Assembly: GCA_039414355.1 (NCBI GenBank)
Contig: JBCDJN010000007.1
Coordinates: forward strand, 18,559-82,558
Reading direction: 5' to 3'
DNA: 64,000 bases
From: JBCCQL01 sp039414355
GTDB taxonomy: Bacteria > Planctomycetota > Planctomycetia > Pirellulales > Lacipirellulaceae
Numbering within the stretch: the first letter of the stretch is position 1; every line of letters starts with the position of its first letter. The notes below the pieces were generated by a model. The model was given only the letters and a program-made list of their open reading frames with translations. It made no database searches and had not been told where the DNA came from. Below, one piece after another: positions 55,649 through 64,000 of the stretch. The position numbers and the translations under genes are program-made.

Positions 55649-56938
55649 ATGGCCATGACGACGGTATCCCCTCAACTCGACCCGCCGACGCTCATTTTCC
55701 CGGGCGTCGACGCCGGTGCGCCCACCGGTTCGGCTGGCACCGCGAACGCCGCGACGGCGATGCTCCACCGGCAGCGGCTTGCCGCGTTGCTGCGGGGTCT
55801 TGTCGATAGCTTCTCGCTTACGGGCGCTGAGTTTTGGTTGCTGGACGACGCTACCGCCGAGCTGAGGATCGAAGCCGACCACGGCGACGTCACACCCAGC
55901 GGGCCGCGGCCGCTTGAGTCCGCCCGGGCCGACTTGGTGGCGCTCGCCGGCAACGCCGTGGTGCTCGAAGACGAAGAAATGGTCACCGAGTGGAAGGTGC
56001 GCCGGCCGTGCCGCGCCGCGGTCTGCGTGCCCGTCGCTTCCGACGAGACCATCCACGGGACGCTGTGGCTGTACAACGCCACGCCTCGTGCGTTCTCGGA
56101 CGCCGACACGCAGCTCATGGAGATCGCCGCGGGCCGCTTGGCCGTGGAACACGAGCGTCGCCGGTTGCTCGACGCTCAGCGAACCAGGGCCACGCCGAAC
56201 GCAAAGCGGCCCGAGGGCGACGCCACGACGACGCCGATCGCCGTTCCCCGCCCGGCGGCCGCGACGGCGTTGGGCGAAGTCGAGATCGCCGGCTGGAGCG
56301 ACGAAGCGGCGTCGCCGTCGTCGCTTCACGACTGGCACGAGTTGCCGAATGGCTGGGTGCTGGCTGTGGCGGGCGCCGTAGTCGACATGCCGGGCGCAAC
56401 TCACGGCGAGGCGGTACTCGCCGCGCAGGCGGCCCGTGTCGCGCTCCGGTGCCACGCGGAGGAGCTCGCCACGCGACTGTCGGTCGAGCCGATCGAAGCG
56501 GGTGAGCTACTAACGCGCGTCTCTCGGAGTGTGTGGCGCGACACCGCCGGTGGCGAGGGGCTATCGCTCGCCGCGGCGGTGATCGACCCAGACAGCTGCA
56601 GCGGGTCATATGCTCTGGCCGGCGGCGGCTTGGCGATGGACGTTCGGGCGAGCCGCGCCAGCGTCGAAACGACCGAGCAACCACCCGTCGGCTGGGACGC
56701 CTGTGCCGAAGGCGAGGGCTACCGGTCGCACCGCTTCGAGTTGACGCTCCGGCAGCGGCTGGTGCTCTCGGTGGTCGACCCGCGGCTCGCCAACCCAATG
56801 CGTGCCGACGCGTTGGCGGACGCCTACCGCGGCTTGCCGGCCGAGACGCACCGGAGGATGACTGCCGAGCGCACGCTGGGTTTGATCTGTGAAGGCGAAG
56901 ATCGACCGGCGGCCGCGGTTGCGATTCGCTGGTCGTAG
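55649..56938 (+). CDS. GAF-domain protein with PP2C/SpoIIE-like C-terminal domain
   Basis: 429 residues. The N-terminal half (about 40-170) fits a GAF domain: ALLRGLVDSFSLTGAEFWLLDD..., CRAAVCVPVASDETIHGTLWLYNA, FSDADTQLMEIAAGRLAVEHE. The C-terminal half (about 210-429) has the order and spacing of a SpoIIE/RsbU-type PP2C phosphatase (WVLAVAGAVVDMPGATHGEAVLAAQAARVALR, then SLAAAVIDPDSCSGSYALAGGGLAM), but the aspartates that bind manganese are largely missing. It may be an inactive or divergent phosphatase sensing a small ligand. Cytosolic, single gene. ATG 55649; ATG 55655 is also possible. Confidence 0.7.
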   Translation: MAMTTVSPQLDPPTLIFPGVDAGAPTGSAGTANAATAMLHRQRLAALLRGLVDSFSLTGAEFWLLDDATAELRIEADHGDVTPSGPRPLESARADLVALAGNAVVLEDEEMVTEWKVRRPCRAAVCVPVASDETIHGTLWLYNATPRAFSDADTQLMEIAAGRLAVEHERRRLLDAQRTRATPNAKRPEGDATTTPIAVPRPAAATALGEVEIAGWSDEAASPSSLHDWHELPNGWVLAVAGAVVDMPGATHGEAVLAAQAARVALRCHAEELATRLSVEPIEAGELLTRVSRSVWRDTAGGEGLSLAAAVIDPDSCSGSYALAGGGLAMDVRASRASVETTEQPPVGWDACAEGEGYRSHRFELTLRQRLVLSVVDPRLANPMRADALADAYRGLPAETHRRMTAERTLGLICEGEDRPAAAVAIRWS

Positions 56939-57023
56939 TTGGGGGTCAGACTCAAGGAATCAGGCTTCAGGGACCAGGAGACGACTGGCAACCGATACCT
57001 GGCGCCTACCAACTGAAACCTGC

Positions 57024-59267
57024 TCACCACCTCCGTCGGACGCGACCGAACAGCGGAGCCGCCATCAACAGCAACGCCGCGGCGCCCGGCTCCGGAACCA
57101 AGCCTCGGCTCGCGCCGCCGCCGCCGCCGAGCATGGCGTTCTTCCAGTCGAGGAAGTCGCCAATCGTGAATTGCGTGTTGTAGCCATCACGCCACACGGT
57201 GTAGTCGGCGGGGTTAACCAAGCCATCGCCGTTGAAATCACCCAGCGCGTTTTCGCCGATCACCTCAAGCGTGACATCCGTTGCGCTGTAATTGACCTGC
57301 CAGTCGTACTCGTACGGCAGGACCAGGTTCTCGAACTGCCCGAAGAGCTCATCGCCGGCGGTGATGATGGTGAAAAGGTCACCGATCGTGAGGTCCTGTG
57401 AGCCGGTGCTCAGGTCGACTTCGAGTGTGCCGTCCAGGAATACGAACCGCGACGCGGTAAGCTGGTCGGCCCGGCGGTCGCCACGTGAGTTGATCACAGT
57501 CGTGGCGAAAGTACCGTCTTCGGCGTTTGAGAAGTCGCCGTCGATCGCCAGGAGAGTCTCGGGCCGAACCACGCCGCCCAGGTTCCGGACGTTGCTCGTG
57601 ATCGGCCCGTTCCCGACAAAGATGTCGCCGAACCCGCCGAGTTCGCCCCCAAAGATGTTGATGAGCTGCGCATCAAGACGTCCGTTATCCATGAGGATTC
57701 GACCGCCGTCTTCTATCATCACGTCGGCGAAGACCGTCAACTCCGCATTGAACTCCAGCACAAACGTGATCGGCGTTTCATTCGTGCCCCGCACGGTCAT
57801 CCGATTGGCGGACGCTGCGGAGTTGAGGTCCACGGTCTCGGCGGAGAAGACTCCGTCTTGGGGCGCGATGAGGACATCGCTAAGGCCATCGGGCACGGCG
57901 CCCTCGGCCCAGCGGCTGGCGGACAACCACCCGCCGCGCGACGCAATGGTTGGGTTCAGCCAAGTCCGCACGTTGGTCACCTTGTCACCGATATACAAGC
58001 TCGGCCCGTTTCCGCCCTGGCCGAAGCTCGCCTCGGCGTCGATCACTATGTCGCGGCCGTTGAAGAGGTTCATGCCCACAATGCCGTCGATGATGTTGCC
58101 CGGGTCGTTGGGGTTGGTGACGTCCAAGACGGCGATCGGCACATTCTGCAGCGTGAAGTCGCCGCCGATGGTGTCGATGTTCAGCTCGTCGAGGTAAAAG
58201 CCCGGCACGCCGCCCTGCACGCCGCCGGAGCCCTCGACCTGCAACTCGAAGTCCGGCTTGTCGAGCACGGCGTCAAAGCCGAGCCGCTTGGCCATGATCT
58301 GCGAGACAACCGTCAGCGAGGCGCCCGTATCGAACAGCAGCTGCCGGTCGTCCATGCGGTTGCCGCCGTCGACCATGTCGACTTCCAGGAACAGGCCGCC
58401 ACCGTTGCTATTGGAATCAATCACCACCGACGGCGATGCCGGGTTGTTGGCGATGTCGATGTCGCCGCCGCCCGTCAGGATGTCGTCGAAGCCAAGGTTG
58501 AAAACGAACTGCGGCCCTTGGATGAAACCGATGCCGGGGTTCAGGATCAGCGGCGCCCGCCGGGTGATGCCTTCTTGATCGCCCGTGCCCAGGTCGATCA
58601 GTTCCACCTGCGGTGTGCGGACCGTGCGGCTCGGCGCCGGTTGGCCGGGGGCGGCTTGGCGGGGGAACTCGTGCTGGAAGATCACCGGATCGCTGTTGCG
58701 GATCACGATGCCGTGCTGCGCGGCCATGGGCAGGCCCAGGATGTTCGGCAGCGTCCACTCGTCCGGAGCGGTTAGCGTGGCGAAGCTGGTCTGCCCGCGG
58801 AGCTTATTGGTGTCCAGCTTCAGCTCGGCGCCCTCGGCGGTGCGGTCGCCTAGACCGGCCGTGTAGAAGCCGGCGGCGTCATTGATCTCGGTCGTAATCA
58901 CGCCCGTGGCGCCGCCGATGTCTTGCACACCGGTGCCACGGAGCTGGTTGCCGATGATGTCAAACCCATCGAACGCCTGCTGCGTGATGATGTGCGTCGC
59001 GGCGCCGGTATCGAGCAGGGCGACGTCGAAGTACCCGCCACCCGAGCCCAGCAGCGGGGCCTGCTGCGAGAATGCCGGGTCGGCGATGAACGGGATGTCT
59101 CCCAGGTCGAGCGCGTCGAGCGTCTTCGACTCGTCCGTCATGGCGATGCCGACCAGCGGGATAAACCCGCCGAGCGGCGGACTTGCGGTTTGGGCATGCG
59201 AATCGTTGGCGCCAACCACGGCAGCGACAGCTAGCCAGGCCAGCCCGGCGGTGCGGAGTCTGGTCAC
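57024..59267 (-). CDS. Exported retropepsin-like aspartic protease with dockerin-like module and PEP-CTERM anchor
   Basis: 747 residues from a GTG at 59267, selected because GGGGAGG lies 7-8 bases upstream; the longer frame to 59369 has no site. Signal peptide MTRLRTAGLAWLAVAAVVGANDSHA. Two aspartic-protease half-site motifs are present: DVALLDTGAATHII (D86) and LLFDTGASLTVV (D313), each followed by hydrophobic strands, with an IDGIVGMNLF block near residue 380. This is the bilobal retropepsin-like arrangement. After a beta-rich region comes a dockerin-like repeat (GDFNGDGLVNPADYTVWRDGYN) and a PEP-CTERM tail (VPEPGAAALLLMAAPLFGRVRRRW). It should be sorted to the surface by an exosortase. Confidence 0.85.
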   Translation of the reverse strand: MTRLRTAGLAWLAVAAVVGANDSHAQTASPPLGGFIPLVGIAMTDESKTLDALDLGDIPFIADPAFSQQAPLLGSGGGYFDVALLDTGAATHIITQQAFDGFDIIGNQLRGTGVQDIGGATGVITTEINDAAGFYTAGLGDRTAEGAELKLDTNKLRGQTSFATLTAPDEWTLPNILGLPMAAQHGIVIRNSDPVIFQHEFPRQAAPGQPAPSRTVRTPQVELIDLGTGDQEGITRRAPLILNPGIGFIQGPQFVFNLGFDDILTGGGDIDIANNPASPSVVIDSNSNGGGLFLEVDMVDGGNRMDDRQLLFDTGASLTVVSQIMAKRLGFDAVLDKPDFELQVEGSGGVQGGVPGFYLDELNIDTIGGDFTLQNVPIAVLDVTNPNDPGNIIDGIVGMNLFNGRDIVIDAEASFGQGGNGPSLYIGDKVTNVRTWLNPTIASRGGWLSASRWAEGAVPDGLSDVLIAPQDGVFSAETVDLNSAASANRMTVRGTNETPITFVLEFNAELTVFADVMIEDGGRILMDNGRLDAQLINIFGGELGGFGDIFVGNGPITSNVRNLGGVVRPETLLAIDGDFSNAEDGTFATTVINSRGDRRADQLTASRFVFLDGTLEVDLSTGSQDLTIGDLFTIITAGDELFGQFENLVLPYEYDWQVNYSATDVTLEVIGENALGDFNGDGLVNPADYTVWRDGYNTQFTIGDFLDWKNAMLGGGGGASRGLVPEPGAAALLLMAAPLFGRVRRRW

Positions 59268-59274
59268 AGAAGGT

Positions 59275-59281
59275 CCTCCCC
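59275..59281 (-). promoter_or_regulatory. Ribosome binding site supporting a GTG start
   Basis: GGGGAGG on the minus strand about 7 bases upstream of the GTG at 59267. It decides the start of the PEP-CTERM protease-like gene against the longer frame. Confidence 0.7.
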
Positions 59282-59584
59282 AGTGAATCCCGTTCCGCAC
59301 GGCAGGGAGATTCCGGCCTTGCAGAAAGAAATGAGACGCGAGCCGCTGGGCGTGTTCCGATGCGCCCAAGCGGGTGGGTATGATCGGCGAGGGTAATTCG
59401 CCGTAACGTCAAACTAGACGGCGATTTAGGCCCGGTCAAGCTTTTGCTCCCGAGGCCAGAACCGATCATCCGAAGCAGCTCAGCGGGCCCAACACATCGC
59501 GAACCGAAACGTGTTGCACCGGGTCACTTCTCCCACGGCCCGTGGGGCGTTAATCTGTTGAGCTTGGGCGCCGAGAGCCCTGCT
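59282..59584. other. Upstream region of the PEP-CTERM gene, before tRNA-Met
   Basis: No gene or obvious promoter could be recognised between the protease-like gene and the tRNA. Confidence 0.45.
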
Positions 59585-59658
59585 GGCGGAGTAGCTCAGT
59601 TGGTTAGAGCAGCGGAATCATAATCCGCGTGTCGGGGGTTCGAGTCCCTCCTCCGCTA
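59585..59658 (+). tRNA. tRNA-Met (anticodon CAT), elongator-like
   Basis: Cloverleaf: acceptor GGCGGAG with CTCCGCT, D-arm GCTCAGTTGGTTAGAGC, anticodon stem GCGGA/TCCGC with loop ATCATAA (CAT at 59619-59621), T-arm with GGTTCGAGTC. The G1 pairing and lack of the initiator hallmarks indicate elongator Met or Ile2 (lysidine) tRNA; the sequence alone cannot separate them. The 3' CCA is not encoded. It hosts an integration site: an integrase remnant reads into it. Confidence 0.95.
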
Positions 59659-60023
59659 CTTGTACAGATGCCCACCGATGACTGCGGCTGACAGCCACGC
59701 TTTTCCGCGGCATTTCTAGCACCGGCCGTCGCCGTGTTCCGGCGGAGTCGCCCTTGTCATGCATGGTCTGCGTCGGATTTTGCGCCGCTTTCTTGAAGTG
59801 CTCATCTGTCGTCTGAAGATAGTGCTTCGCGGCGACTGCCCTGCTGTTGCCGATCCAAGAGCAGACCACGTGCATTGGAAACTGCTCGGCGAGCTCGGTT
59901 TCGCGTGTTGATCGCAGGTTGGAGTTTGTGCCTCGGTAGCGAGTGATGACGTACTCGCTGCCACCCTCTGGAGCTTGCTCGAATACTGTCTCCAGGTGCA
60001 GGCGAAGCTCCCCGGCTCAAGCT
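59618..60023 (-). pseudogene. Decayed tyrosine recombinase (C-terminal part) ending in the tRNA
   Basis: The translated frame reads GELRLHLETVFEQAPEGG, SEYVITRYRGTNSNLRSTRETELAEQFP, MHVVCSWIGNSRAVAAKHYLQTTDEHFKKA, then a basic linker ending VAEEGLEPPTRGL. This matches the C-terminal catalytic part of planctomycete site-specific integrases, with the tyrosine in KHYLQ. A stop precedes GELRLHL, so the N-terminus is lost, and the stretch YRGTNSNLRSTRETEL lacks about 20 residues between the two expected NLR segments. The stop codon lies in the tRNA anticodon region. Confidence 0.75.
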
Positions 60024-60251
60024 CTCGCGAGCAACAGCCGGCAGGCAACCCATCTCAATCCAATCGTCAATCACGTTCCGCGGCCAGCGCACTAGCGCGC
60101 CAAGCCGCACCGGCTGTGGCATCTGGCCGGACTCGGCTAGGCGGTAAACGTGCCGCGTCGAGCAGTCGAGCAGGCTGGCAACGGCGCCCACGTCAAGCAT
60201 CGCGGGCGGGGGGTTGGCGCCGCTTCTAGGCGGCGACGAAAGAGCACACAT
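60024..60251 (-). CDS. Excisionase-like helix-turn-helix protein (3' end disrupted)
   Basis: From the ATG at 60251 (ATG 60200 is a second choice). The readable part has MLDVGAVASLLDCSTRHVYRLAESGQMPQPVRLGALVRWPRNVIDDWIEMGCLPAVARES, the MerR/AlpA-like winged HTH used by excisionases of integrated elements. The open frame continues to 59802 only by running into the integrase remnant in another frame, so the true C-terminus is lost or fused. It sits immediately upstream of the integrase fragment. Confidence 0.6.
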
Positions 60252-60363
60252 CTCAGAGCCTCCGGTTTGTAGCCATTCGCTGGCGAGCACAGTGCTCGCT
60301 GGCACACCGGAGTTTTCACCTGTCACGGCCGCGGCGCCGCCGTTGATTCGCTTTAGTCAACGG

Positions 60364-61176
60364 TCAATCAACGGTAGAAGTCAATCGCAGCGCAGCGGAT
60401 ATCAACGGCTCCTCCCGCTTTCGGACTGGAAGTAGCGAAGGCACGTAATACCAAACCTCTTGTGCGGACTCTCGCCAGATGCGGCCGGCTTCGCAGACTC
60501 CGAAGCTGCCGTCCTGGGTCTTCACGCCGCGGCTTCTCTGCGAGCGAAGGGAACTGGTCGCGGCAGGTTCTTTGTGCGACTTCAGTCTGCTCGAATTTGC
60601 CCAGAGCGCAGGCTTGCTCTTATCAAGAGTTGGCGTGTCTCGTTCCATCTCCTCAATCGATGGCGGACCGCCGGAGACCACCTCTTGCTCCGCCGGAGTG
60701 GGTGGCGCCGGTGGTCGTGTATCGGATATCGCCTTGTCGGCGGCCTCGGGCCCACTCGTTGGCGTTCGGCAGCTTCTCACTCGATTGCCCACCCGTTGCC
60801 GCAGCAGCGAACGCCACAAATCATCTAGTGGCCGGCGCCGGATCGCCTCGCCGACTAGGTGCTGTTGCACTCTGCCCCGCGCAGCTCCTCGCATCCATCC
60901 CTCGAGCCGCTCCGAAAGCGCTCGTCGCGTCGTGGCTCGGCTGGCTCGTTCATCCCGACTCAGTTGTGCCCCAAACTGCGCTTCCAAGGTTTGCTCCCAC
61001 GCCGCCCACGCGTCCGCGCCGTCCGATGGCTGCTCGGCAGACCGCAGCGCGATGAACAACTCCGAAGCCTTACCCCGCGGCGACCGGCACTCAAAGCACC
61101 GGGCGCGGTCCGCCTCGTCCGACGGCATCTCCTTGTGACAACACTGGCAGCGTAGCCAGGAAGTCTCAGCAATCAT
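60364..61176 (-). CDS. Hypothetical protein with N-terminal zinc-ribbon, in the decayed element
   Basis: 270 residues. The N-terminus RCQCCHKEMPSDEADRARCFEC has two cysteine pairs fitting a zinc ribbon, and the first 110 residues look coding (AWAAWEQTLEAQFGAQLSRDERASRAT). From about residue 130 the chain is Arg/Ser/Pro-rich and may be degraded. Family unknown. It lies between the excisionase-like and the second integrase remnants, so it is probably part of the integrated element. Confidence 0.45.
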   Translation of the reverse strand: MIAETSWLRCQCCHKEMPSDEADRARCFECRSPRGKASELFIALRSAEQPSDGADAWAAWEQTLEAQFGAQLSRDERASRATTRRALSERLEGWMRGAARGRVQQHLVGEAIRRRPLDDLWRSLLRQRVGNRVRSCRTPTSGPEAADKAISDTRPPAPPTPAEQEVVSGGPPSIEEMERDTPTLDKSKPALWANSSRLKSHKEPAATSSLRSQRSRGVKTQDGSFGVCEAGRIWRESAQEVWYYVPSLLPVRKREEPLISAALRLTSTVD

Positions 61177-61311
61177 TGCAATCTCCAGTCAGCGGCGGTC
61201 CAACCGAGTCGTTCTGCCGCAGTAACCGATAGCTGTCTACAGCATCTTCAGTTCATAGCAACGCCTGACGCCTCCCTGCTGACACACCGGCTGAGCTCCG
61301 CCAAAACACGC

Positions 61312-61710
61312 TCATCTCGTCAATCGACCGCCAAGTGTTCGAGCAGGCTCTGTCCGAAGGGCCGCGCAGATCCAGGCGAGGCTGTAAACCAGCACGCCGA
61401 TTAGCGCCTCGATCGAGTCGAGCAGTTCGCGAGCCTCGGCCGCGGTGAGCACCGGCGTCTTTTCACGGGTGACGACGTACCGCGGGCCGCAAACGGCGGC
61501 CGCTGGATTGGACGGGACGATGTGCCTCGTCACCAGGCAGTCGAACAGCATCCGGATCGCCGCGAGATACAGCTTCACGGTAGGCCGGCTGTAGTGCTGG
61601 CCGAGCAGCGCGACGTAGGTGGCGATGACGATCGGTTCTATCGCGTTTGCGGAGCTGTCTCTGGTCTCTCGCACCAGCCACGGCGTGTGCGGCATCACGC
61701 ATGCAAATCG
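61312..61710 (-). pseudogene. Second XerC/XerD-like recombinase remnant (N-terminal part)
   Basis: The frame reads AIEPIVIATYVALLGQHYSRPTVKLYLAAIRMLFDCLV, NPAAAVCGPRYVVTREKTPVLTAAEARELLDSIEALIGVLVYS, the SAM-like core-binding domain and start of the catalytic domain of XerD-type integrases. The segment normally between LDSI and ALIGV is missing, and the chain ends after about 130 aligned residues without the R-H-R-Y catalytic set. It is inactive. Confidence 0.65.
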
Positions 61711-62080
61711 TCTGCAAGCAAAAAAAGAAATAGGGACACACAGTGGTTCAAAGCTCCCATCTCGGCAGAGCACACCTTGCACCAACCCGCAACAAGAGCT
61801 GCGCGACTTTGTGGGTTGCTCAGCAATCACGTCCAGCAGCGGCGCTCTCCGTCACCCGCTTGAAGTCACAGCATTCATTGACCTTACGACAAGCAGCAAC
61901 TGCCTCGCCCCGCGCATAGCCATTCTCGCGATGGAAAGAGGTTGACTAGGTCAATCTGTCAATAACCACAACGGGGGAGGAGTTATACAGCTATAGACAC
62001 CTGCAGAACCTGTGGTCTCTTTTTCCGGCGACGGAGCGTGCTTCGCGTCCGCCTCTTCCCCGTCAGACGGATTTGATCAC

Positions 62081-64000
62081 ATGCGTCGCCTGCCCTCGTC
62101 GTGGTCTGCATCGCTGCTCGCCAGCCTCGGCTACCGTCGGACCAAGAAGAAACGCTCGGACCAGCGTCATCACCGCTCGCGGATGGAGCAGCTTGAGCGC
62201 CGCGAGATGCTCGCTTCGGACACCTACCTGGTCACAACGCTCGCGGACCAGATCGACGGCGTCGAGACCGACGGGCTTAGCCTCCGAGAAGCGATCAGCA
62301 AGGCGACAACTGATGGCGATGTGATCCGCTTCGACCCGAGTCTGTTCGCGCTAGAGTCGGGCACGATCCTGCTTGGCGACGCCGATGGCGACGGGGCGAT
62401 CGGGGCCGGCGAGACGCCGACCCAGCTATCGATTAGCTCCACGGTGTCGATCATCGGACCGGGACAGGAACTCCTCACCGTGAGCGGTGGTGACGCCACG
62501 CGAGTGTTTGACGTGAAGAGCGGCGCCGTCGCGACGCTGAGCGACTTCACGATCGCCAAGGGCCGCGTCGCTGGGGCGACCAACCAGAACGACGGCGCGG
62601 GTATCCACTCGGCTGGCGACCTGACGCTTTCGCGAATGACCCTCCGGGATAACCACGCAGCCGACAGCGGTGCAATGGGCGGGGGCGTCTTCGCGTATGC
62701 AGGCGGGCTTTACGTCGAGGACACCACCTTCACTCGCAATTCTTCACGCAACGGCGGCGGCGCGGCGATCTGGGGCTACAACTCGTCCGGCGCCGAGATC
62801 AGTGGCTCGACGTTCTACTTGAACGAGTCTGACTACGGCGGCGGCGGCGGTCTGACGATTCAGGGCAATGCGCCCGGTGGGGCTTCGATCCGCGTCGTCA
62901 ACTCGACGTTCTCGGCCAATGACGCCGATTACTACGGGGGCGGTGTTCTCCTCGCACACAACAGCACCGCTGAGATCGTCAACACCACGATCGTAGAGAA
63001 CACCGCGACTAACGTTGCCAAGGCGGGTGTCGCGCTCATCGGGGGGAGCTCCGCGGCCAATCTCAGCAATACGGTTGTCGCCGACAACTACTGGGGTTCG
63101 CAGATTCGAAACGGCGTCGACTCCACGCCGTCCAACTTTGTGCAGGTTGTCGGCGAAGCCTACCAAGACCCAATGCTGGGCCCCCTGACCGACAACGGCG
63201 GGCCAACGCTGACTCACGCAATTCTGAGCGGCAGTCCGCTCATCGACGCGGGCGACGACGCTCACGCCGCAGGCTTCGACAACGATCAACGAGCCGGTGG
63301 CGGCGGGGCATCCCAAAGGAGGGTTGGAACGGTCGATATCGGCGCCTTCGAGTATGGCGCGGTGGCGATCGAGTCGACGCGGTTTCTGTCTATCGAGTCG
63401 CTCACCTTCCCCGCCGCCGATGACCTAATCACCTTCTACGAAGAAGAGAGCTGGATCGCGGGCAATGCACGCGGAGAAACCGTGGCGACTTATCGCGGCG
63501 ACGGCCCCGAAGGTTTTGGGGTGTACCTCCGCAGCGTCAACACAACTCTCGGCTACCCCGGCACACCGAGACTCGTCGACCTTGGACAAGTCGGTCTCGT
63601 CCCATCGCAACCGAGAGTGGCGATCGATGGCGATGGCCGCTACGGCGTGCTCTGGCTGACGGAGGCGGATGCCACACCCGGTCTCAAGAACGTCTGGCTG
63701 CGTCGCTACAGATCTGACGGTGCGCCTATCGACGATTTGCCTGTGCAGGTGGCGACCGACGTGGCGGACTCGGTATCGTTTGCCGCGAACGAATCCGGCA
63801 GGCTGGTTGTTTCTTGGAAAGCCGACGACGGTGGGTTTTACTTCCGCCGCTACACGACCAGCGGAGTGTCGCTTGATGCGGCGCCGCGCCTGGCGACAGC
63901 GTCCGCCGGAGACTTGAGCACCTCCGGGCGTAACCTCGCAGTTTCGCCCGACGGGGGGTTCGTCGCGCAGTGGGAGTCTGGCGACCAGATCGTCGCCCAA
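62081..64000 (+). CDS. Exported right-handed beta-helix protein (partial, runs off window)
   Basis: At least 640 residues, open at the window end with no stop codon. The ATG at 62081 opens a basic leader, then LERREMLASD (residues 39-48), an LEPR-XLL-type motif, and GLSLREAI (CSLREA-like). Residues 110-400 are beta-helix coils (for example GGGVFAYAGGLYVEDTTFTRN, GGGVLLAHNSTAEIVNTTIVEN), closing with DNGGPTLTHAILSGSPLIDAGDDA, the choice-of-anchor-Q type end of such helices. The later part is beta-propeller-like or unknown. It is a surface-exposed or secreted protein. Confidence 0.8.
   Translation, partial: MRRLPSSWSASLLASLGYRRTKKKRSDQRHHRSRMEQLERREMLASDTYLVTTLADQIDGVETDGLSLREAISKATTDGDVIRFDPSLFALESGTILLGDADGDGAIGAGETPTQLSISSTVSIIGPGQELLTVSGGDATRVFDVKSGAVATLSDFTIAKGRVAGATNQNDGAGIHSAGDLTLSRMTLRDNHAADSGAMGGGVFAYAGGLYVEDTTFTRNSSRNGGGAAIWGYNSSGAEISGSTFYLNESDYGGGGGLTIQGNAPGGASIRVVNSTFSANDADYYGGGVLLAHNSTAEIVNTTIVENTATNVAKAGVALIGGSSAANLSNTVVADNYWGSQIRNGVDSTPSNFVQVVGEAYQDPMLGPLTDNGGPTLTHAILSGSPLIDAGDDAHAAGFDNDQRAGGGGASQRRVGTVDIGAFEYGAVAIESTRFLSIESLTFPAADDLITFYEEESWIAGNARGETVATYRGDGPEGFGVYLRSVNTTLGYPGTPRLVDLGQVGLVPSQPRVAIDGDGRYGVLWLTEADATPGLKNVWLRRYRSDGAPIDDLPVQVATDVADSVSFAANESGRLVVSWKADDGGFYFRRYTTSGVSLDAAPRLATASAGDLSTSGRNLAVSPDGGFVAQWESGDQIVAQ

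Overview
This GC-rich window looks like the chromosome of a planctomycete, probably of the Pirellulales. The signs are a DUF1559 H-x9-DG prepilin, a DUF1501/DUF1800 pair, dockerin-like D-x-N/D-x-D-G modules ending in WRD, LEPR-XLL-type N-terminal motifs (LExR/RxxLA), a PEP-CTERM tail, a planctomycete-type serine/threonine kinase beside an ECF sigma factor, and a BlaI plus giant M56 regulator pair. The genus cannot be read from the sequence alone.

Layout. 1-8 kb: a small zinc-ribbon membrane protein, a GH18 protein, a PYROXD2/phytoene-desaturase-like flavoprotein, a lipoprotein-like unknown, a small ORF between inverted repeats, lysA, and a glycosyltransferase/hypoxanthine phosphoribosyltransferase pair. 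8-20 kb: an exported beta-propeller protein, an HDOD protein with a decayed GGDEF domain, an M50 membrane protease, sigma factor, kinase and lipase genes, a pseudopilin, and a split photolyase cluster with DUF2256. 20-32 kb: a secreted haem peroxidase, an EF-hand protein, acetolactate synthase, a UbiA-family prenyltransferase, a DUF1559 pseudopilin and a large VPS10/BNR protein. 32-40 kb: a coiled-coil protein with a C-terminal HExxH domain and a 1289-residue G8/beta-helix/PKD protein. 40-52 kb: a minus-strand unit blaI, a 3132-residue M56 protein, DUF1800, DUF1501. 53-59 kb: a beta-lactamase-fold protein, a dicarboxylate symporter, a GAF/PP2C-like protein and a retropepsin-like PEP-CTERM protein. 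59.6-61.8 kb: tRNA-Met(CAT) followed by a decayed integrated element (two integrase remnants, an excisionase-like HTH and an unknown gene). 62 kb to the end: an exported beta-helix protein cut by the window edge.

How the genes work together. Lysine (lysA) and branched-chain amino acid (ilvB) synthesis and purine salvage (hpt) are ordinary housekeeping. Much of the rest is cell-surface or exported: peroxidase, G8 protein, beta-helix protein, PEP-CTERM protease-like protein and propeller proteins. Signalling genes (ECF sigma/kinase, HDOD, GAF/PP2C, BlaI/M56) are spread between them. No CRISPR array or rRNA was seen.

The strongest points for follow-up are the order-reversed split photolyase, the coiled-coil/HExxH protein, the four-fold internal repetition in the M56 protein with its tandem-palindrome operator, the tRNA-adjacent element whose integrase carries a deletion at a short repeat, and several families of palindromic or heptameric intergenic repeats.
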